NCBI GenBank assembly: GCA_034928535.1
Contig: JAYFOV010000029.1
Span: 1 to 64,000, forward strand
Source: CAXXOK01 sp001604115
Lineage (GTDB): Bacteria > Bacillota > Clostridia > Christensenellales > Aristaeellaceae
DNA length: 64,000 bases
Reading direction: 5' to 3'
Shown here: positions 50,701 through 59,365 of the stretch, in pieces
How positions within the stretch are numbered: the first letter of the stretch is position 1
Layout: every line of letters starts with the position of its first letter
Position numbers and translations under genes: made by a program
The notes under the pieces: model-generated
Database searches by the model: none
The model's input: the letters and a program-made list of their open reading frames with translations, nothing else
Told to the model about the DNA's origin: nothing

Positions 50701-53700
50701 ATCGAAGGCATCGCATTTTTGGATGATGACGGAGATCTGGCCTTGACGCAAGGCGAGCAGCTCATGAGCGGAGTGCCTGTGGCGCTACAGCGTATGGAGG
50801 GCGGAGCGTGGACGGATGTCGCCAATACGCTCAGCGATGCTTATGGAAAATATTCCTTCCAAACGCTGGACGCAGGGGATTACCGCGTGGTATCCCAAGC
50901 GGCAGGCGGCCTGGGTGTGGCGGCCATCGGTGGCGATGCGACGCCGCTGGGCGATGCAGCGCAGGGCGTGGTGGCCGGGGGGAGCATCTCCGTGCGCAAC
51001 GGCGATGCGCTCACAGATGTTGCTGATATCGCGCTGGCAAGGCCGGCTACGCTGCGCATGGCCGCCTTCTTTGACAGCAATGAAAATGGAACGCGCGGCG
51101 AGTATGAGCGGGCGGTTTCGGGCGTGCGTGTGGCCGTGGTGCCTGCTGCTGCGCCGGACGGCGCAGCGGTGGCCGAAGCGACCACCGCTGCGGACGGCAG
51201 TGCCCTGCTTGAAAATATTCCGGCGGGCGTGTATGTGATCCGTGTGACACTTCCGCAGGGATATCTGTTCACCGTCAAAGGCGGCGGCTTTGCGCTGACC
51301 AGCAGCTGTGTGGCGGATGAGGGCGGCTCCATGGCCCTGTCGGACGCCATTACCCTGCAGGGTGGGCAGACGGCCGATGCAGGTGTGGGCGCGATTCCGG
51401 TCGGGTCTTTTGCCGGCACCGTATGGAACGATGCCAATTACAACGGCGTGCTGGATGAAGGGGAAACCGGCGTGGCCGGCGTTTCCTTAAAGCTGAAGGG
51501 CACCAAAACCGGAGCCGTTTATGACCTGACCACGGATGAGAGCGGCGCGTACCGGTTTGCACAGCTGCGCAACGATACATATGTTTTCACGGCCGATTTG
51601 CCGGACGGCATGCTGTTTACCCGCTACACGCAGACCGGCGGGGACAGCCGATCCGTGTTCACGGTAGATGGCAGCAGCGCGGCGCGTGAGTTTATTGTGA
51701 CGGACGCTGCAAACGTGAGCCAGAAGAATGTGGGCATCGTGTATGGCGCGACCCTCACCGGCCTTGCGTTTCTGGATGCAAACTATAACGGCATCTATGA
51801 CGAGGGGGAGCCGCCCTACGCCAATGTCACGCTGGAGCTGATCCGCAACAGCAATGAAAAATCCATGGGCAAAGCCGTGACAGACGATACGGGTCGCTAC
51901 ACGTTTGAGGGCCTGCGTCCGGGCTCCTACCGCCTGCGCGCGATCCTGCCCAATGACGGCAGCATTTTTACCGTGGTGCCTGCACAGGGCATCGGCCTGT
52001 TCAATCAATTTGTAGCACGCGAGGGCAGGCGTGAAAACAGCATACCGGAGGTGGCGGTGTCCAACGGCGCAACGGTGGAAACCTGCGTTGGCGTTGCCAT
52101 GGGCGCGACCATCAGCGGCGTTGTATCGCTTGATCCTAAGTATGACGGCGTGCGCGGAGGGGCTGACAAAAAGCTCTCCGGTGTTCGGGTGCAGTTGATG
52201 GATGCGGATGGTCAAATTGCAGCCACTGATACCACCAATGCCAACGGACGGTATACCCTGGCTGGCATTATGCCCGGCGAATACACTGTGCGTGTGCAGC
52301 GCAAGCAAGGGCATGCCTTTACCCGCTACCGACCGGATGAAGAAGGCGGCAACCATGTCAAACTGCTGGCTAAAGACGGCTACGGCGAAACTGAAACACT
52401 GACCGTGGCAATGGGGCAAGAAATTAAGGACATCGATGCAGGCATGCTGCCTTCCTCCACGCTGGCCGGTGTGTTCTTTGATGATGTGAATGACAATGGG
52501 CTGAGGGACGAAGGGGAAGCCGGCTACACAGCCGGGAGCGTCCGCCTGCGCTCGGCCGATGGCGAGATCGACCTGACGGAACCAGTTGCTGCGGATGGCG
52601 CATATTTCTTTGATGGTGTGATGCCCGGAACTTATACCGTTACCTACCTGCTGCCCGAGCACGCGGCGCTGGCCAACGTGGCAGAGGGGGGCAATACGCT
52701 TGCGCCGCAAGGCAGGGAAAACGTGCTGGAAGGGCTCAATGTGGAAAGCGGCCAAGCCTATACGGCGCCGCTGGTCGGCGCGGTCACGCTTGGCTCCTTT
52801 GCGGGCATGGCCTACCATGACGTAAATGGTAACGGAGTGCAGGATGCCGATGAGCCACCCATGCAGGGCGTGCGCATCCGCATCGGCAAAAGCGCGAGCG
52901 ATGCCAACGCCTTTGCGGCGGAAACGGACGGGACGGGTGCGTTCGCCATCGAAGGGGTACGCCCGGGCAGCTATCAGCTGGCCATCACCCTGCCCGATGG
53001 GTATATCCTTTCCGCCGATCTGGCGGAGAGCGGGCTCACCATGCCTGCCGCAGGCAGTGCCAGCATCCCGATTCCCTGGGCGGCGCTGACCAATCGCGCA
53101 CACAACGGCATTGGGTTGGTCAAGCCTGCAACCATCCGCGCTTCCGTATGGCTGGATGAAAACCGCGACGGCGCCCATAGCGAGCAGGAACGTCTGCTCA
53201 GCGGGCTTGGCTATGAACTCTATGATGAAATCAGGGCGCAGGTGGTCAAGACTGCGCGCGCAGCCGAAGATGGCTATGTGACCTTTGGCGACGTGAGACC
53301 CTCTACCTACACTGTGCGTTTCACGATTCCCATGCAGGCGCAGCCGGCCGGGGGCGAGGGTACCTTTGTGAAGCAGGGCGCGCGTATGGTGCACACCGGC
53401 ATCGCCGTAGGCGAAGGAGAAACCTTTGCCGAAATTGACGGCGGGCTTGTGTCGTACACCAGCATAGGCGGTTTTGTGGCGCTGGACGAGCGTGGCAACC
53501 GCACCCCGCAACCGGGCGTAACCGTGCACCTTTATGAAGGGGACGGCGTTGCGCCTGTGCAAACAGCCACCACGGACGAAAGCGGCGCATACCGCTTTGA
53601 TGGCTTGTGGCCGGATGCGTACCGCATCGGCGTGGCATTGCCCGCAGGGATGATTTTTGTCAAGCCGGAGGACACCAACTATGCCCCCGGCGAAAGCGCA

Positions 53701-54204
53701 GTAGTGCAAACGTTGCAGGGCATAGGCTATAGCGATGCGATCAACCTGGAGATGGCTGACCATCAGCTGGATACGGATGTCGTGCTCATCAAACCCGCCA
53801 TTATTGGCGATCAGGTATGGCTGGATAGCAATGCCAACGGCCTGATGGATGCGGATGAACCGAACCTCAATGGCGTGACCATCCAGCTGATGGCGGATGG
53901 TGCGGCGGCCTACACCACGACAGCCGATGCGTGGGGCTATTATGAGTTTGCCGATGTATACCCCGGTACCTACACGCTTGCCGCGCAAGCCTATCCGGAG
54001 CTGACCATCACGCAAGGGGTGCCCGCGCTGAGCATCATTTCCAGCTGCCTGACTGCCGGAGATGGCAATCAAGCCACGAGCGATCCCTTTACGGTAGCCA
54101 GCGGTGAGCGGAACCTGGATTTGAACTTGGGTTATGTGCTGCGCGAAGGTGAAGCCATGCCTGCGCAGGTGGTGCCCGGCGCGGTGCAGAACTGGGTCAA
54201 ATAG
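47752..54204 (+). CDS. Giant secreted SdrD_B/Cna-B-like repeat protein (2150 aa)
   Basis: A signal peptide lies at about residues 22-44. A SpaA-like module is at about 145-225 (RVRNTLADGTPAGGAEFAV), then a large adhesin-like stretch. Three or four carboxypeptidase-regulatory-like modules lie at about 600-980 (GTVMDEAGEPIAGASLSL). About ten SdrD_B-like modules follow to the end, most with a D-x-N-x-N-G-x-x-D/R-x-x-E calcium-type loop (DANYNGVLDEGE, DVNGNGVQDADE, DSNANGLMDADE). There is no LPXTG motif, C-terminal membrane segment or SLH domain; it ends QVVPGAVQNWVK. It is likely a long stalk or matrix protein. AGGAGG is 12 bases before ATG 47752, a long spacing. Confidence 0.87.
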   Translation: MEQNNFGRAARHMGRWIRHTKCWAVALLAAAMLLATLPLGALAQGQTTLSLDLKGVTPSGVDSWLSLSLTGRFDVFVGGENIGRITANPTAEALAGGAADTLVITDPTATEAILTPVAEDFSDGFLCEGEITVPIAQGEANRKTVFAYARRGLYRVRNTLADGTPAGGAEFAVLDTNGTVVASFVTDADGGYTAQQPLDNGTYQLVQMRAPEGALLLTNPLPLTVDTFFGTQESMATVSVQNESAPLYNAMTGTPVLAGGSFTRQNGAFVTDIMLDGLCNGSNDVALSNYSVTLAPATLRSDGGKQSIGSNILSVSSVRVQGGHATRVAVQALDAQGTPVGSPVWGNIGDVLALQEAAGAVVSYYNAQGDATLPAGFVAGTLQAQLRYTPAATVPETRVPASVDWTAAVQYTFTYPGADGISQVQGASMIPEAKLALTIPDGRITVQAVANAATLENGTQTVVVESMQEPLDEAIPAVVICLPEGARTDTQMLAAGLSLLRTKTADQVMVQPDAWLAGNISIPILAGDVQAITMLVPDPRTLPPTAEQPEGNLLRSDTHEANALLDAVFGVRGGSYARYDLSVQGGVATGKNADALVLQVQGTVREQSGQVAAQDAGLGVLLTGENGTVYGAQTDAQGSFALYGDAGTTQGRLLATLPENVMSVATQATEQEVWQELALPQTDMHIVYAQLSGVAGTVMDEAGEPIAGASLSLTQQGAAVRSATVDASGAYALHAMAAGEYMLTLSLPAGQNAAITRPEGMARQADGSYALADVSLTYGQTLTVDVTAKLLGALGGTVSEANAPVANVTLTLTDAAGKAATITTDATGKYAFTNLPGGSYTLAVDVPSGRAATLGADESTRSIGMLSQDFTVRAGETIQADIAMEATATLQGKIAELGAGQSIAAASLTAQLAATTQADGSFTFEGLAEGDYTVYAPLPQGKALLGDSPWRISEKGDTIWQTVHVAAGETRTLPAVEYIAMTSIEGIAFLDDDGDLALTQGEQLMSGVPVALQRMEGGAWTDVANTLSDAYGKYSFQTLDAGDYRVVSQAAGGLGVAAIGGDATPLGDAAQGVVAGGSISVRNGDALTDVADIALARPATLRMAAFFDSNENGTRGEYERAVSGVRVAVVPAAAPDGAAVAEATTAADGSALLENIPAGVYVIRVTLPQGYLFTVKGGGFALTSSCVADEGGSMALSDAITLQGGQTADAGVGAIPVGSFAGTVWNDANYNGVLDEGETGVAGVSLKLKGTKTGAVYDLTTDESGAYRFAQLRNDTYVFTADLPDGMLFTRYTQTGGDSRSVFTVDGSSAAREFIVTDAANVSQKNVGIVYGATLTGLAFLDANYNGIYDEGEPPYANVTLELIRNSNEKSMGKAVTDDTGRYTFEGLRPGSYRLRAILPNDGSIFTVVPAQGIGLFNQFVAREGRRENSIPEVAVSNGATVETCVGVAMGATISGVVSLDPKYDGVRGGADKKLSGVRVQLMDADGQIAATDTTNANGRYTLAGIMPGEYTVRVQRKQGHAFTRYRPDEEGGNHVKLLAKDGYGETETLTVAMGQEIKDIDAGMLPSSTLAGVFFDDVNDNGLRDEGEAGYTAGSVRLRSADGEIDLTEPVAADGAYFFDGVMPGTYTVTYLLPEHAALANVAEGGNTLAPQGRENVLEGLNVESGQAYTAPLVGAVTLGSFAGMAYHDVNGNGVQDADEPPMQGVRIRIGKSASDANAFAAETDGTGAFAIEGVRPGSYQLAITLPDGYILSADLAESGLTMPAAGSASIPIPWAALTNRAHNGIGLVKPATIRASVWLDENRDGAHSEQERLLSGLGYELYDEIRAQVVKTARAAEDGYVTFGDVRPSTYTVRFTIPMQAQPAGGEGTFVKQGARMVHTGIAVGEGETFAEIDGGLVSYTSIGGFVALDERGNRTPQPGVTVHLYEGDGVAPVQTATTDESGAYRFDGLWPDAYRIGVALPAGMIFVKPEDTNYAPGESAVVQTLQGIGYSDAINLEMADHQLDTDVVLIKPAIIGDQVWLDSNANGLMDADEPNLNGVTIQLMADGAAAYTTTADAWGYYEFADVYPGTYTLAAQAYPELTITQGVPALSIISSCLTAGDGNQATSDPFTVASGERNLDLNLGYVLREGEAMPAQVVPGAVQNWVK

Positions 54205-54658
54205 CCGTATGGTGCGCCCCGATCCGATATGCCCGCCATGTGCAAACTGCGCCTGCACAAGTGATGATGTGTGAAGAAAGATCAAAGCCATGCCATGAAT
54301 GGTTCAGCAAAGCCGGCCGAAGATTTCTTCGGCCGGCTTACGTCTGTCAAGAAGGGTAAAGCATAGGTAACGCTCTTTATTGGTTCCCGAAGGATGAAAT
54401 GCCTTTGGGTTTGGCATAGACCTGTGCTTGCCCACAGCGCTTCCCAACTTTTCGATAGGCCGAAAGGCTTTGACGTGAGCAAGAACGAGCTATGGCTGGG
54501 TTTGCCGGCAGATCGTTTCGGCCAATGGCTTCTCTGGCCAGCCCTGATCCTGCCGCGCGCTCCCCATGGCAAGCGTGATCCGGCGCAGGCGAACCGGAGC
54601 AGACTAAAGGAGGGTGGTTTCCGCCAAGCCGATGAAAATCGACCCCAGGCGTTGCCGA
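54205..54658. other. Non-coding gap after the giant secreted protein gene
   Basis: 454 bases. A perfect hairpin lies at 54310-54339. The rest has a high density of short open frames on both strands but no ribosome binding site or recognisable domain, and looks like decayed or non-coding sequence. Confidence 0.5.
54310..54339. terminator. Two-sided hairpin terminator
   Basis: AAGCCGGCCGAAGA (54310-54323) and TCTTCGGCCGGCTT (54326-54339) pair perfectly across a 2-base gap. It lies 106 bases after the stop of the giant gene. Confidence 0.65.
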
Positions 54659-55084
54659 TTACAGCTCCCCAATGCGGGACGCGGGCAAAACACGCAGCCC
54701 TTGCTCCTTGAGTAGGCGAGCCGTGAGGCCGTCGCCCTCGATCAAAGTACCACTGAAGGTTCCGTCATAGATCATGCCCACACCGCAGGAAGGGCTCCTG
54801 TCCATCAGCACGGCGCAGGTGCAGTGCAGCTGTTGGGCAAGCAGCAGGGATTCCTGGGCTCCCTTGGCAAACTGGGCGGTCACATCGGCGCCGCTTTGGC
54901 TCAGTACACGGCCGTTTACGATTTCCGAAGGCTCGCGCGGGGTGGGTAAACCGCCATAGACCTCAGGACATGTGGGGATGAGTGTATGGCGACCGGCCAA
55001 GGCTAAAACGGCGGGATCCTCTTTGGCTATGCCTTGGTAACGGCACGCCAAGCCTAGCAGGCAGGCGCTGACCAGGATGTTCAT
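54659..55084 (-). CDS. DUF523 family protein
   Basis: A 141-residue protein with ILVSACLLGLACRYQG at the start and CAVLMDRSPSCGVGMIYDGTF near residue 90, the Cys-containing signatures of DUF523 (YbbK). The conserved Cys residues and SPSCG loop suggest a metal or cofactor site; function unknown. The family is found beside thiouridine or sulfur genes in some genomes, but not here. AGGAGGATGATCC precedes the ATG. It stands alone on the minus strand. Confidence 0.85.
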   Translation of the reverse strand: MNILVSACLLGLACRYQGIAKEDPAVLALAGRHTLIPTCPEVYGGLPTPREPSEIVNGRVLSQSGADVTAQFAKGAQESLLLAQQLHCTCAVLMDRSPSCGVGMIYDGTFSGTLIEGDGLTARLLKEQGLRVLPASRIGEL

Positions 55085-55169
55085 GGATCATCCTCCTATC
55101 AGGGGTATATGGCTCAGTATAGCACGGCGCCGCACCGCTGCCTACCGCTTTGCATGGCGGCCTGTGCGC

Positions 55170-55198
55170 TTGACAGCACCCCACGTGCGTGATATCCT
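55170..55198 (+). promoter_or_regulatory. Promoter of the polysaccharide operon
   Basis: TTGACA (55170-55175) and TATCCT (55193-55198) are 17 bases apart; transcription would start near 55205, giving a leader of about 200 bases. Confidence 0.65.
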
Positions 55199-55222
55199 TA
55201 GTCTGTTTGAATGCAATCAAGG

Positions 55223-55328
55223 CAGGCAGGCGCTTTCACACACCGGCGCCGGGTTCAGGGCAGCCCAGCGGCATGCGTACGCACGGCGAAGGCAGTACGT
55301 TCTGCCGGAGCCATGTGAAGCCTGCCTG
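55223..55328 (+). ncRNA. Structured 5' leader of unknown class
   Basis: CAGGCAGGC plus TTCACA (55223-55240, with a 3-base bulge) pair with TGTGAAGCCTGCCTG (55314-55328), a 15-bp closing stem. Within it are CCGGCGCCGG, GCGTACGC and the hairpin GGCAG-TACGTT-CTGCC (55281-55296). The pattern fits a riboswitch or protein-controlled leader, but no known class was recognised. Confidence 0.5.
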
Positions 55329-55402
55329 TTCCCCGGACGGGCGTGTGCCCCTGCCTAAGTATTGCGCTGCGCGCCTGCCGCGCTGCGATCATGGAGGCAT
55401 GA

Positions 55403-57289
55403 ATGGACAAGCGGTATGTGCTGTCGCAAGTCATGAAAACGGTATTCCAAGGCTTGCTGTATATATCCCTCTTTTTAACGTTTTTCCTGCTGCTGTCGAT
55501 CACCAATCCGCAAATCATTACCATGAGCCGTACTGCGGCAACCACGATGGCTACGTTTGCCATTTTGCTTTTCATCCTGACCATGGTCTATGGCGGGTAT
55601 CAGATAGGCGTCAAAAAGGCGCGCTCTGTGTTTTCCTCCATCCTGATCGCGATTTTGATGACTGATATTGCGACCTACCTACAATTGCAGATCATGAACG
55701 TGAACCCGGCCAACAATGATCGTCTCATTCTTTTCGGCGATGATTTTTGGCTTTTTCTGCTGGCGATGGCCATACAGGTGGGGTTGGTCTATGCGTTTGT
55801 ATGGCTGGGCTACCGTTTTTATTTCAAGATCAATCCTCCGCAAAAATGCTGTGTGGTCGCAAGCTCCCAGGAGCAGGCGGAACATATCGCCGAGAAGGTG
55901 GCTACCTTTCGGCAAAAATATAAGTTGTATGATGTGGTTCACTATGCCTGCGCGGATGTGCAGGAGACCATCCTCGCACACGATGTGGTGTTTTTAGCCG
56001 GCATCCCCGATACAGAGGAGGCACAGCTCAAGTCCTTCTGCTACAAATACGGCAAGACCATCTACCTCCTGGCTGAGCTGGAGGATGTGATCATTTCCAC
56101 CTCCCAGCAAAGCGTAATTGACGATACGCTGTTTCTGTACATGCACCGGGTAGAGCCTACCCTGATCCAGCGGTTCATCAAACGTGCAATGGATATTGTG
56201 ATCAGCCTGATCGGCCTGGTGGTGGGCAGCCCGCTCATGCTATGTGCAGCCATCGCCATCAAACTGACCAGCCCGGGCACACTGTTTTTTAAGCAGGAAA
56301 GGGCAACCATTGGCGGCAAGGTGTTCCGCATTGTCAAGTTCCGCACCATGTACCGCAATGCCTGCGATACGCGAGCGCAATCCGCGTGCGTCAATGACGA
56401 GCGCATCACCCCGGTCGGACGCTTTTTGCGTAAATACCGCATTGATGAACTGCCTCAGCTCCTGAACGTGCTCAAAGGGGATATGAGCATCGTGGGGCCA
56501 CGCCCAGAAATGCTGGAAAACGTGGATCGCTACACGCAGGAAGTGCCGGAGTTTGAATACCGCAAGCAAATGAAGGCCGGGCTCACCGGTATGGCACAGA
56601 TCGATGGCAAATACAACACGACCCCCAAAGACAAAGTGATTCTGGACTTGCTGTACATCGAGAATTTTTCACTGATGATGGACATCAAGCTCATCATGCG
56701 AACCGCCACGATCTTTTTCCGCAGGGACAGCACCGAAGGGTTCCAGACTGGGCGAAAAGCCCGTTGTCCAGCCCTGCGCACGCAGCCGATCCATCCGATG
56801 GTGGCCGAGGGCACCACGCACATGAACCAAACCATGCCAGAGGACGGGACGGAAGGCGGCATCGCCATCGTTACGCCCACAGGCGATACCATACAGGTGA
56901 CGCGAGAAAACCGCGCCAAGGAGATCATCATGGACGCCAGCGATTTGAAACGCCAGGAGGACGCTTCCAGTCCGCCGGAAACGCAGCCGAACCAACCCGC
57001 ACCCGAGGACGAGTGCGCCACCAAGGGTGTGTGCGCCATCGGTAGCCATGCCCCTGCAGGGATGGCGCTTGACCCCAGCCTGCTGGACGGGCAACCAACA
57101 GAACCCGCGCCCGAGGACGAGTGCGCCACCAAGGGCGTGTGCGCCATCGGCGGCCATGCCCCTGCGGGGATGGCGCTTGATCCCGCCCTGCTGGACACAG
57201 GCAGCCCTTCCGCTGCTACGGGGCAGGAAAGTACCGAGCACCAGAAGCTTGATCCGGAGTTGTTATCCGGCGCCAACGCGGCGCTTTGA
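55403..57289 (+). CDS. Polyprenyl sugar-phosphate transferase with repeated C-terminal tail
   Basis: A 628-residue protein. Four membrane segments lie at about 13-145, then a Rossmann-like CoA-type region to 250, a fifth segment (RAMDIVISLIGLVVGSPLML) and the catalytic bacterial sugar transferase domain to about 445 (KQERATIGGKVFRIVKFRTM, then RIDELPQLLNVLKGDMSIVG, PRPE). It joins a sugar phosphate to undecaprenyl phosphate, the first step of surface polysaccharide. After that come about 180 extra residues with two 36-residue repeats (from about 532 and 568; each has PEDECATKGVCAIG and HAPAGMALDP). Such a tail is not part of the family. GGAGGC precedes the ATG. Confidence 0.88.
   Translation: MDKRYVLSQVMKTVFQGLLYISLFLTFFLLLSITNPQIITMSRTAATTMATFAILLFILTMVYGGYQIGVKKARSVFSSILIAILMTDIATYLQLQIMNVNPANNDRLILFGDDFWLFLLAMAIQVGLVYAFVWLGYRFYFKINPPQKCCVVASSQEQAEHIAEKVATFRQKYKLYDVVHYACADVQETILAHDVVFLAGIPDTEEAQLKSFCYKYGKTIYLLAELEDVIISTSQQSVIDDTLFLYMHRVEPTLIQRFIKRAMDIVISLIGLVVGSPLMLCAAIAIKLTSPGTLFFKQERATIGGKVFRIVKFRTMYRNACDTRAQSACVNDERITPVGRFLRKYRIDELPQLLNVLKGDMSIVGPRPEMLENVDRYTQEVPEFEYRKQMKAGLTGMAQIDGKYNTTPKDKVILDLLYIENFSLMMDIKLIMRTATIFFRRDSTEGFQTGRKARCPALRTQPIHPMVAEGTTHMNQTMPEDGTEGGIAIVTPTGDTIQVTRENRAKEIIMDASDLKRQEDASSPPETQPNQPAPEDECATKGVCAIGSHAPAGMALDPSLLDGQPTEPAPEDECATKGVCAIGGHAPAGMALDPALLDTGSPSAATGQESTEHQKLDPELLSGANAAL
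56996..57211 (+). repeat. Two tandem 108-bp coding repeats
   Basis: Copies start at 56996 and 57104 and differ at few bases. Each encodes 36 residues with two Cys (CATKGVC) and HAPAGMALDP. A third, much diverged trace (LDPELL) ends the protein. Confidence 0.85.
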
Positions 57290-57314
57290 ATAAGTTGTGA
57301 AGGGGACGGGATCA

Positions 57315-58220
57315 ATGGACAAAACGCTCCTGATCATGGCGGCGGGCATGGGCTCGCGCTACGGTGGCGATAAGCAGGTAGACGGGATGGGGCCGCATGG
57401 CGAGATCCTTCTGGAGTACTCGATTTACGATGCGCTGGCTGCGGGTTTCACCAAAGTTGTTTTCATCATCAAGCGCAATTTTGAGCAACGTATCCGCGAT
57501 ATGGTCGGCGATGCTCTTGCCAAGCGCGTGAAGGTGGAATATGTCTATCAGGAATTTGACAGCCTGCCCGCGTGGTACCACCTGCCTCAGGAGCGCGTCA
57601 AACCCTTTGGCACGGTGCATGCGGTGCTGTGTGCAAAGGACGTGATCCACGAGCCCTTTGCCGTGATCAACGCGGACGATTATTATGGCCGTGACCCCTA
57701 TCCCTTGGTGAGCGGGCATTTGGACTCACTCGCCTCGCAAGGGCATGCTTGCATGGTAGGTTATTACCTCAAAAATACCGTCAGCGAAAATGGGCACGTG
57801 ACGCGCGGCGTTTGTGCGACCAATGCGCAGGGACAGCTGCAAAGCGTAACGGAAACCTATAAGATTGCACCCTTCCCCGATGGCACCATCCGCGATACCC
57901 ATCAGGATCCCGCGGGCGTGGTGCTGGACCCCAACAGTCTGGTGAGCATGAACCTGTTTGGGTTTACCCCGTGGATGTTTGAGGTGGCCGAAAAGCGCTT
58001 TGAAGCTTTCCTGAAAGCGCTTCCGGCTGATGAACTCAAGGCGGAATACGTGCTGCCGGTGCTCATCGACCAAATGATGAAGGATGAAGGGCTGCGGGTG
58101 GATGTGCTCAGCACGGATGCAACCTGGTTTGGCGTGACGTACCAGGAGGATAAGCCGTTTGTGCAGGCACAGCTGTTGCACATGCATCAGGCCGGGCTCT
58201 ATCCCGACAAGCTCTTCTAA
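57315..58220 (+). CDS. Sugar-phosphate nucleotidyltransferase
   Basis: A 301-residue NTP-transferase. LLIMAAGMGSRYGGDKQVDG at the start is the nucleotide loop (G-x-G-S/T-R) with the Lys of the active site, and AVINADDYYG holds the metal Asp pair; the C-terminal region differs from RmlA and GalU. It makes an NDP-sugar for the transferase and epimerase beside it. AAGGGG at 57300-57305 favours ATG 57315 over the GTG at 57297. It begins 25 bases after the transferase stop. Confidence 0.85.
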   Translation: MDKTLLIMAAGMGSRYGGDKQVDGMGPHGEILLEYSIYDALAAGFTKVVFIIKRNFEQRIRDMVGDALAKRVKVEYVYQEFDSLPAWYHLPQERVKPFGTVHAVLCAKDVIHEPFAVINADDYYGRDPYPLVSGHLDSLASQGHACMVGYYLKNTVSENGHVTRGVCATNAQGQLQSVTETYKIAPFPDGTIRDTHQDPAGVVLDPNSLVSMNLFGFTPWMFEVAEKRFEAFLKALPADELKAEYVLPVLIDQMMKDEGLRVDVLSTDATWFGVTYQEDKPFVQAQLLHMHQAGLYPDKLF

Positions 58221-58244
58221 AAAACACCGGAGGGAGGATGCCCG

Positions 58245-59258
58245 ATGGCGATTTTACTGACCGGCGGCGCGGGCTATATCGGCTCGCACACCTATGTGGA
58301 ACTGGTTCAGGCAGGCTACGATGCCGTGATTGTGGATAACTTTTACAACAGCTGCCCGGATGTGATCGAGCGGCTCAAGGCCATCACCGGCAAGCCCGTG
58401 ACCTATTATGATGTGGACGTGTGCGATCGTAAGGCGCTGGAAAAAGTGTTTCTGAACCACACCTTTGATGCCGTGATTCATTTTGCAGGATATAAGGCCG
58501 TCGGCGAGAGCGTGGCCAAGCCGCTGGCCTATTACCGGAACAATTTGGACAGTACCTTTGCCCTGTGCGATGCAATGCAGGCGCACGGAGTATCCCGGTT
58601 TGTGTTCAGCTCTTCCGCCACCGTCTATGGGCTTGCGGAAACCGTGCCCCTGACTGAAACCATGCCCACCGGCTGCACCAACCCTTATGGCTGGACCAAG
58701 TATATGATCGAGCAGGTGCTGCGGGATATCGCGGTGGCACACCCTGATTGGGCGGTGGCGCTGCTGCGTTACTTCAACCCCATCGGCGCGCATGAAAGCG
58801 GCACCATCGGGGAAGACCCCGTAGGCCTCCCCAACAACCTGATGCCCTTTATCACGCAGGTGGCATCTGGCAAGCTGGCAAAACTGCGCGTGTTTGGCAA
58901 TGATTATGACACCCCGGACGGCACAGGCGTGCGGGACTACATCCATGTGGTGGATCTGGCACGCGGTCATGTAGCGGCGTGCAGGTACCTCCTTTCGCAC
59001 ACGGGGTGCGAGGTATTCAACCTGGGCACGGGCTTGGGCGTGAGCGTGCTGGAACTGATCCATACCTTTGAGCGGGTCAACAACATACCCATTCCCTTTG
59101 ATGTGGTGGAGCGCAGACCCGGCGACATCGCCACCTGCTATGCCGATGCAAGCAAAGCCAAAACAGTGCTGGACTGGGAGGCTTCACTGACCCTGGAGGA
59201 TATGTGCCGCGATTCTTGGCGCTGGCAAAGCCAGAATCCTAAAGGGTACAGGGCGTAA
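58245..59258 (+). CDS. galE: UDP-glucose 4-epimerase
   Basis: A 337-residue extended short-chain dehydrogenase. TGGAGYIGSH (residues 6-15) binds NAD, S-S-A-T-V-Y (FSSSATVYG) and Y-x-x-x-K (YGWTKYM) form the catalytic triad, and LLRYFNPIGAHESG is the UDP-sugar region of GalE. It turns UDP-glucose into UDP-galactose. GGAGGGAGG is 10 bases before ATG 58245, 24 bases after the nucleotidyltransferase stop, so it is the third gene of the operon. Confidence 0.96.
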   Translation: MAILLTGGAGYIGSHTYVELVQAGYDAVIVDNFYNSCPDVIERLKAITGKPVTYYDVDVCDRKALEKVFLNHTFDAVIHFAGYKAVGESVAKPLAYYRNNLDSTFALCDAMQAHGVSRFVFSSSATVYGLAETVPLTETMPTGCTNPYGWTKYMIEQVLRDIAVAHPDWAVALLRYFNPIGAHESGTIGEDPVGLPNNLMPFITQVASGKLAKLRVFGNDYDTPDGTGVRDYIHVVDLARGHVAACRYLLSHTGCEVFNLGTGLGVSVLELIHTFERVNNIPIPFDVVERRPGDIATCYADASKAKTVLDWEASLTLEDMCRDSWRWQSQNPKGYRA

Positions 59259-59334
59259 ACCACCGCGGCGCAACCGGCCTTCAAGGCAGGAAACGCCGCT
59301 GCAACCCTTGATCGCCATTGACTGGCATACAGCA

Positions 59335-59365
59335 AAAACGCGCTCCGCATTGCGGAGCGCGTTTT
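59335..59365. terminator. Two-sided terminator between galE and glmS
   Basis: AAAACGCGCTCCGCA and TGCGGAGCGCGTTTT are perfect 15-bp arms with a one-base centre; A- and T-runs on both sides. Confidence 0.85.

Larger units (their letters stand above)
55085..55402 (+). other. Leader and promoter region of the polysaccharide operon
   Basis: 318 bases that hold the promoter at 55170 and a structured leader at 55223-55328. No small gene is supported. Confidence 0.6.

Noticed and set aside
51487..54291. 934-codon minus-strand frame opposite the giant repeat protein
   Set aside because: Codon bias of the repeated + strand gene keeps the opposite frame open; the + strand product has a signal peptide and known modules, the minus one nothing.
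54282..54572. 96-codon minus-strand frame after the giant gene
   Set aside because: No ribosome binding site, no recognisable domain, and it overlaps a terminator hairpin.
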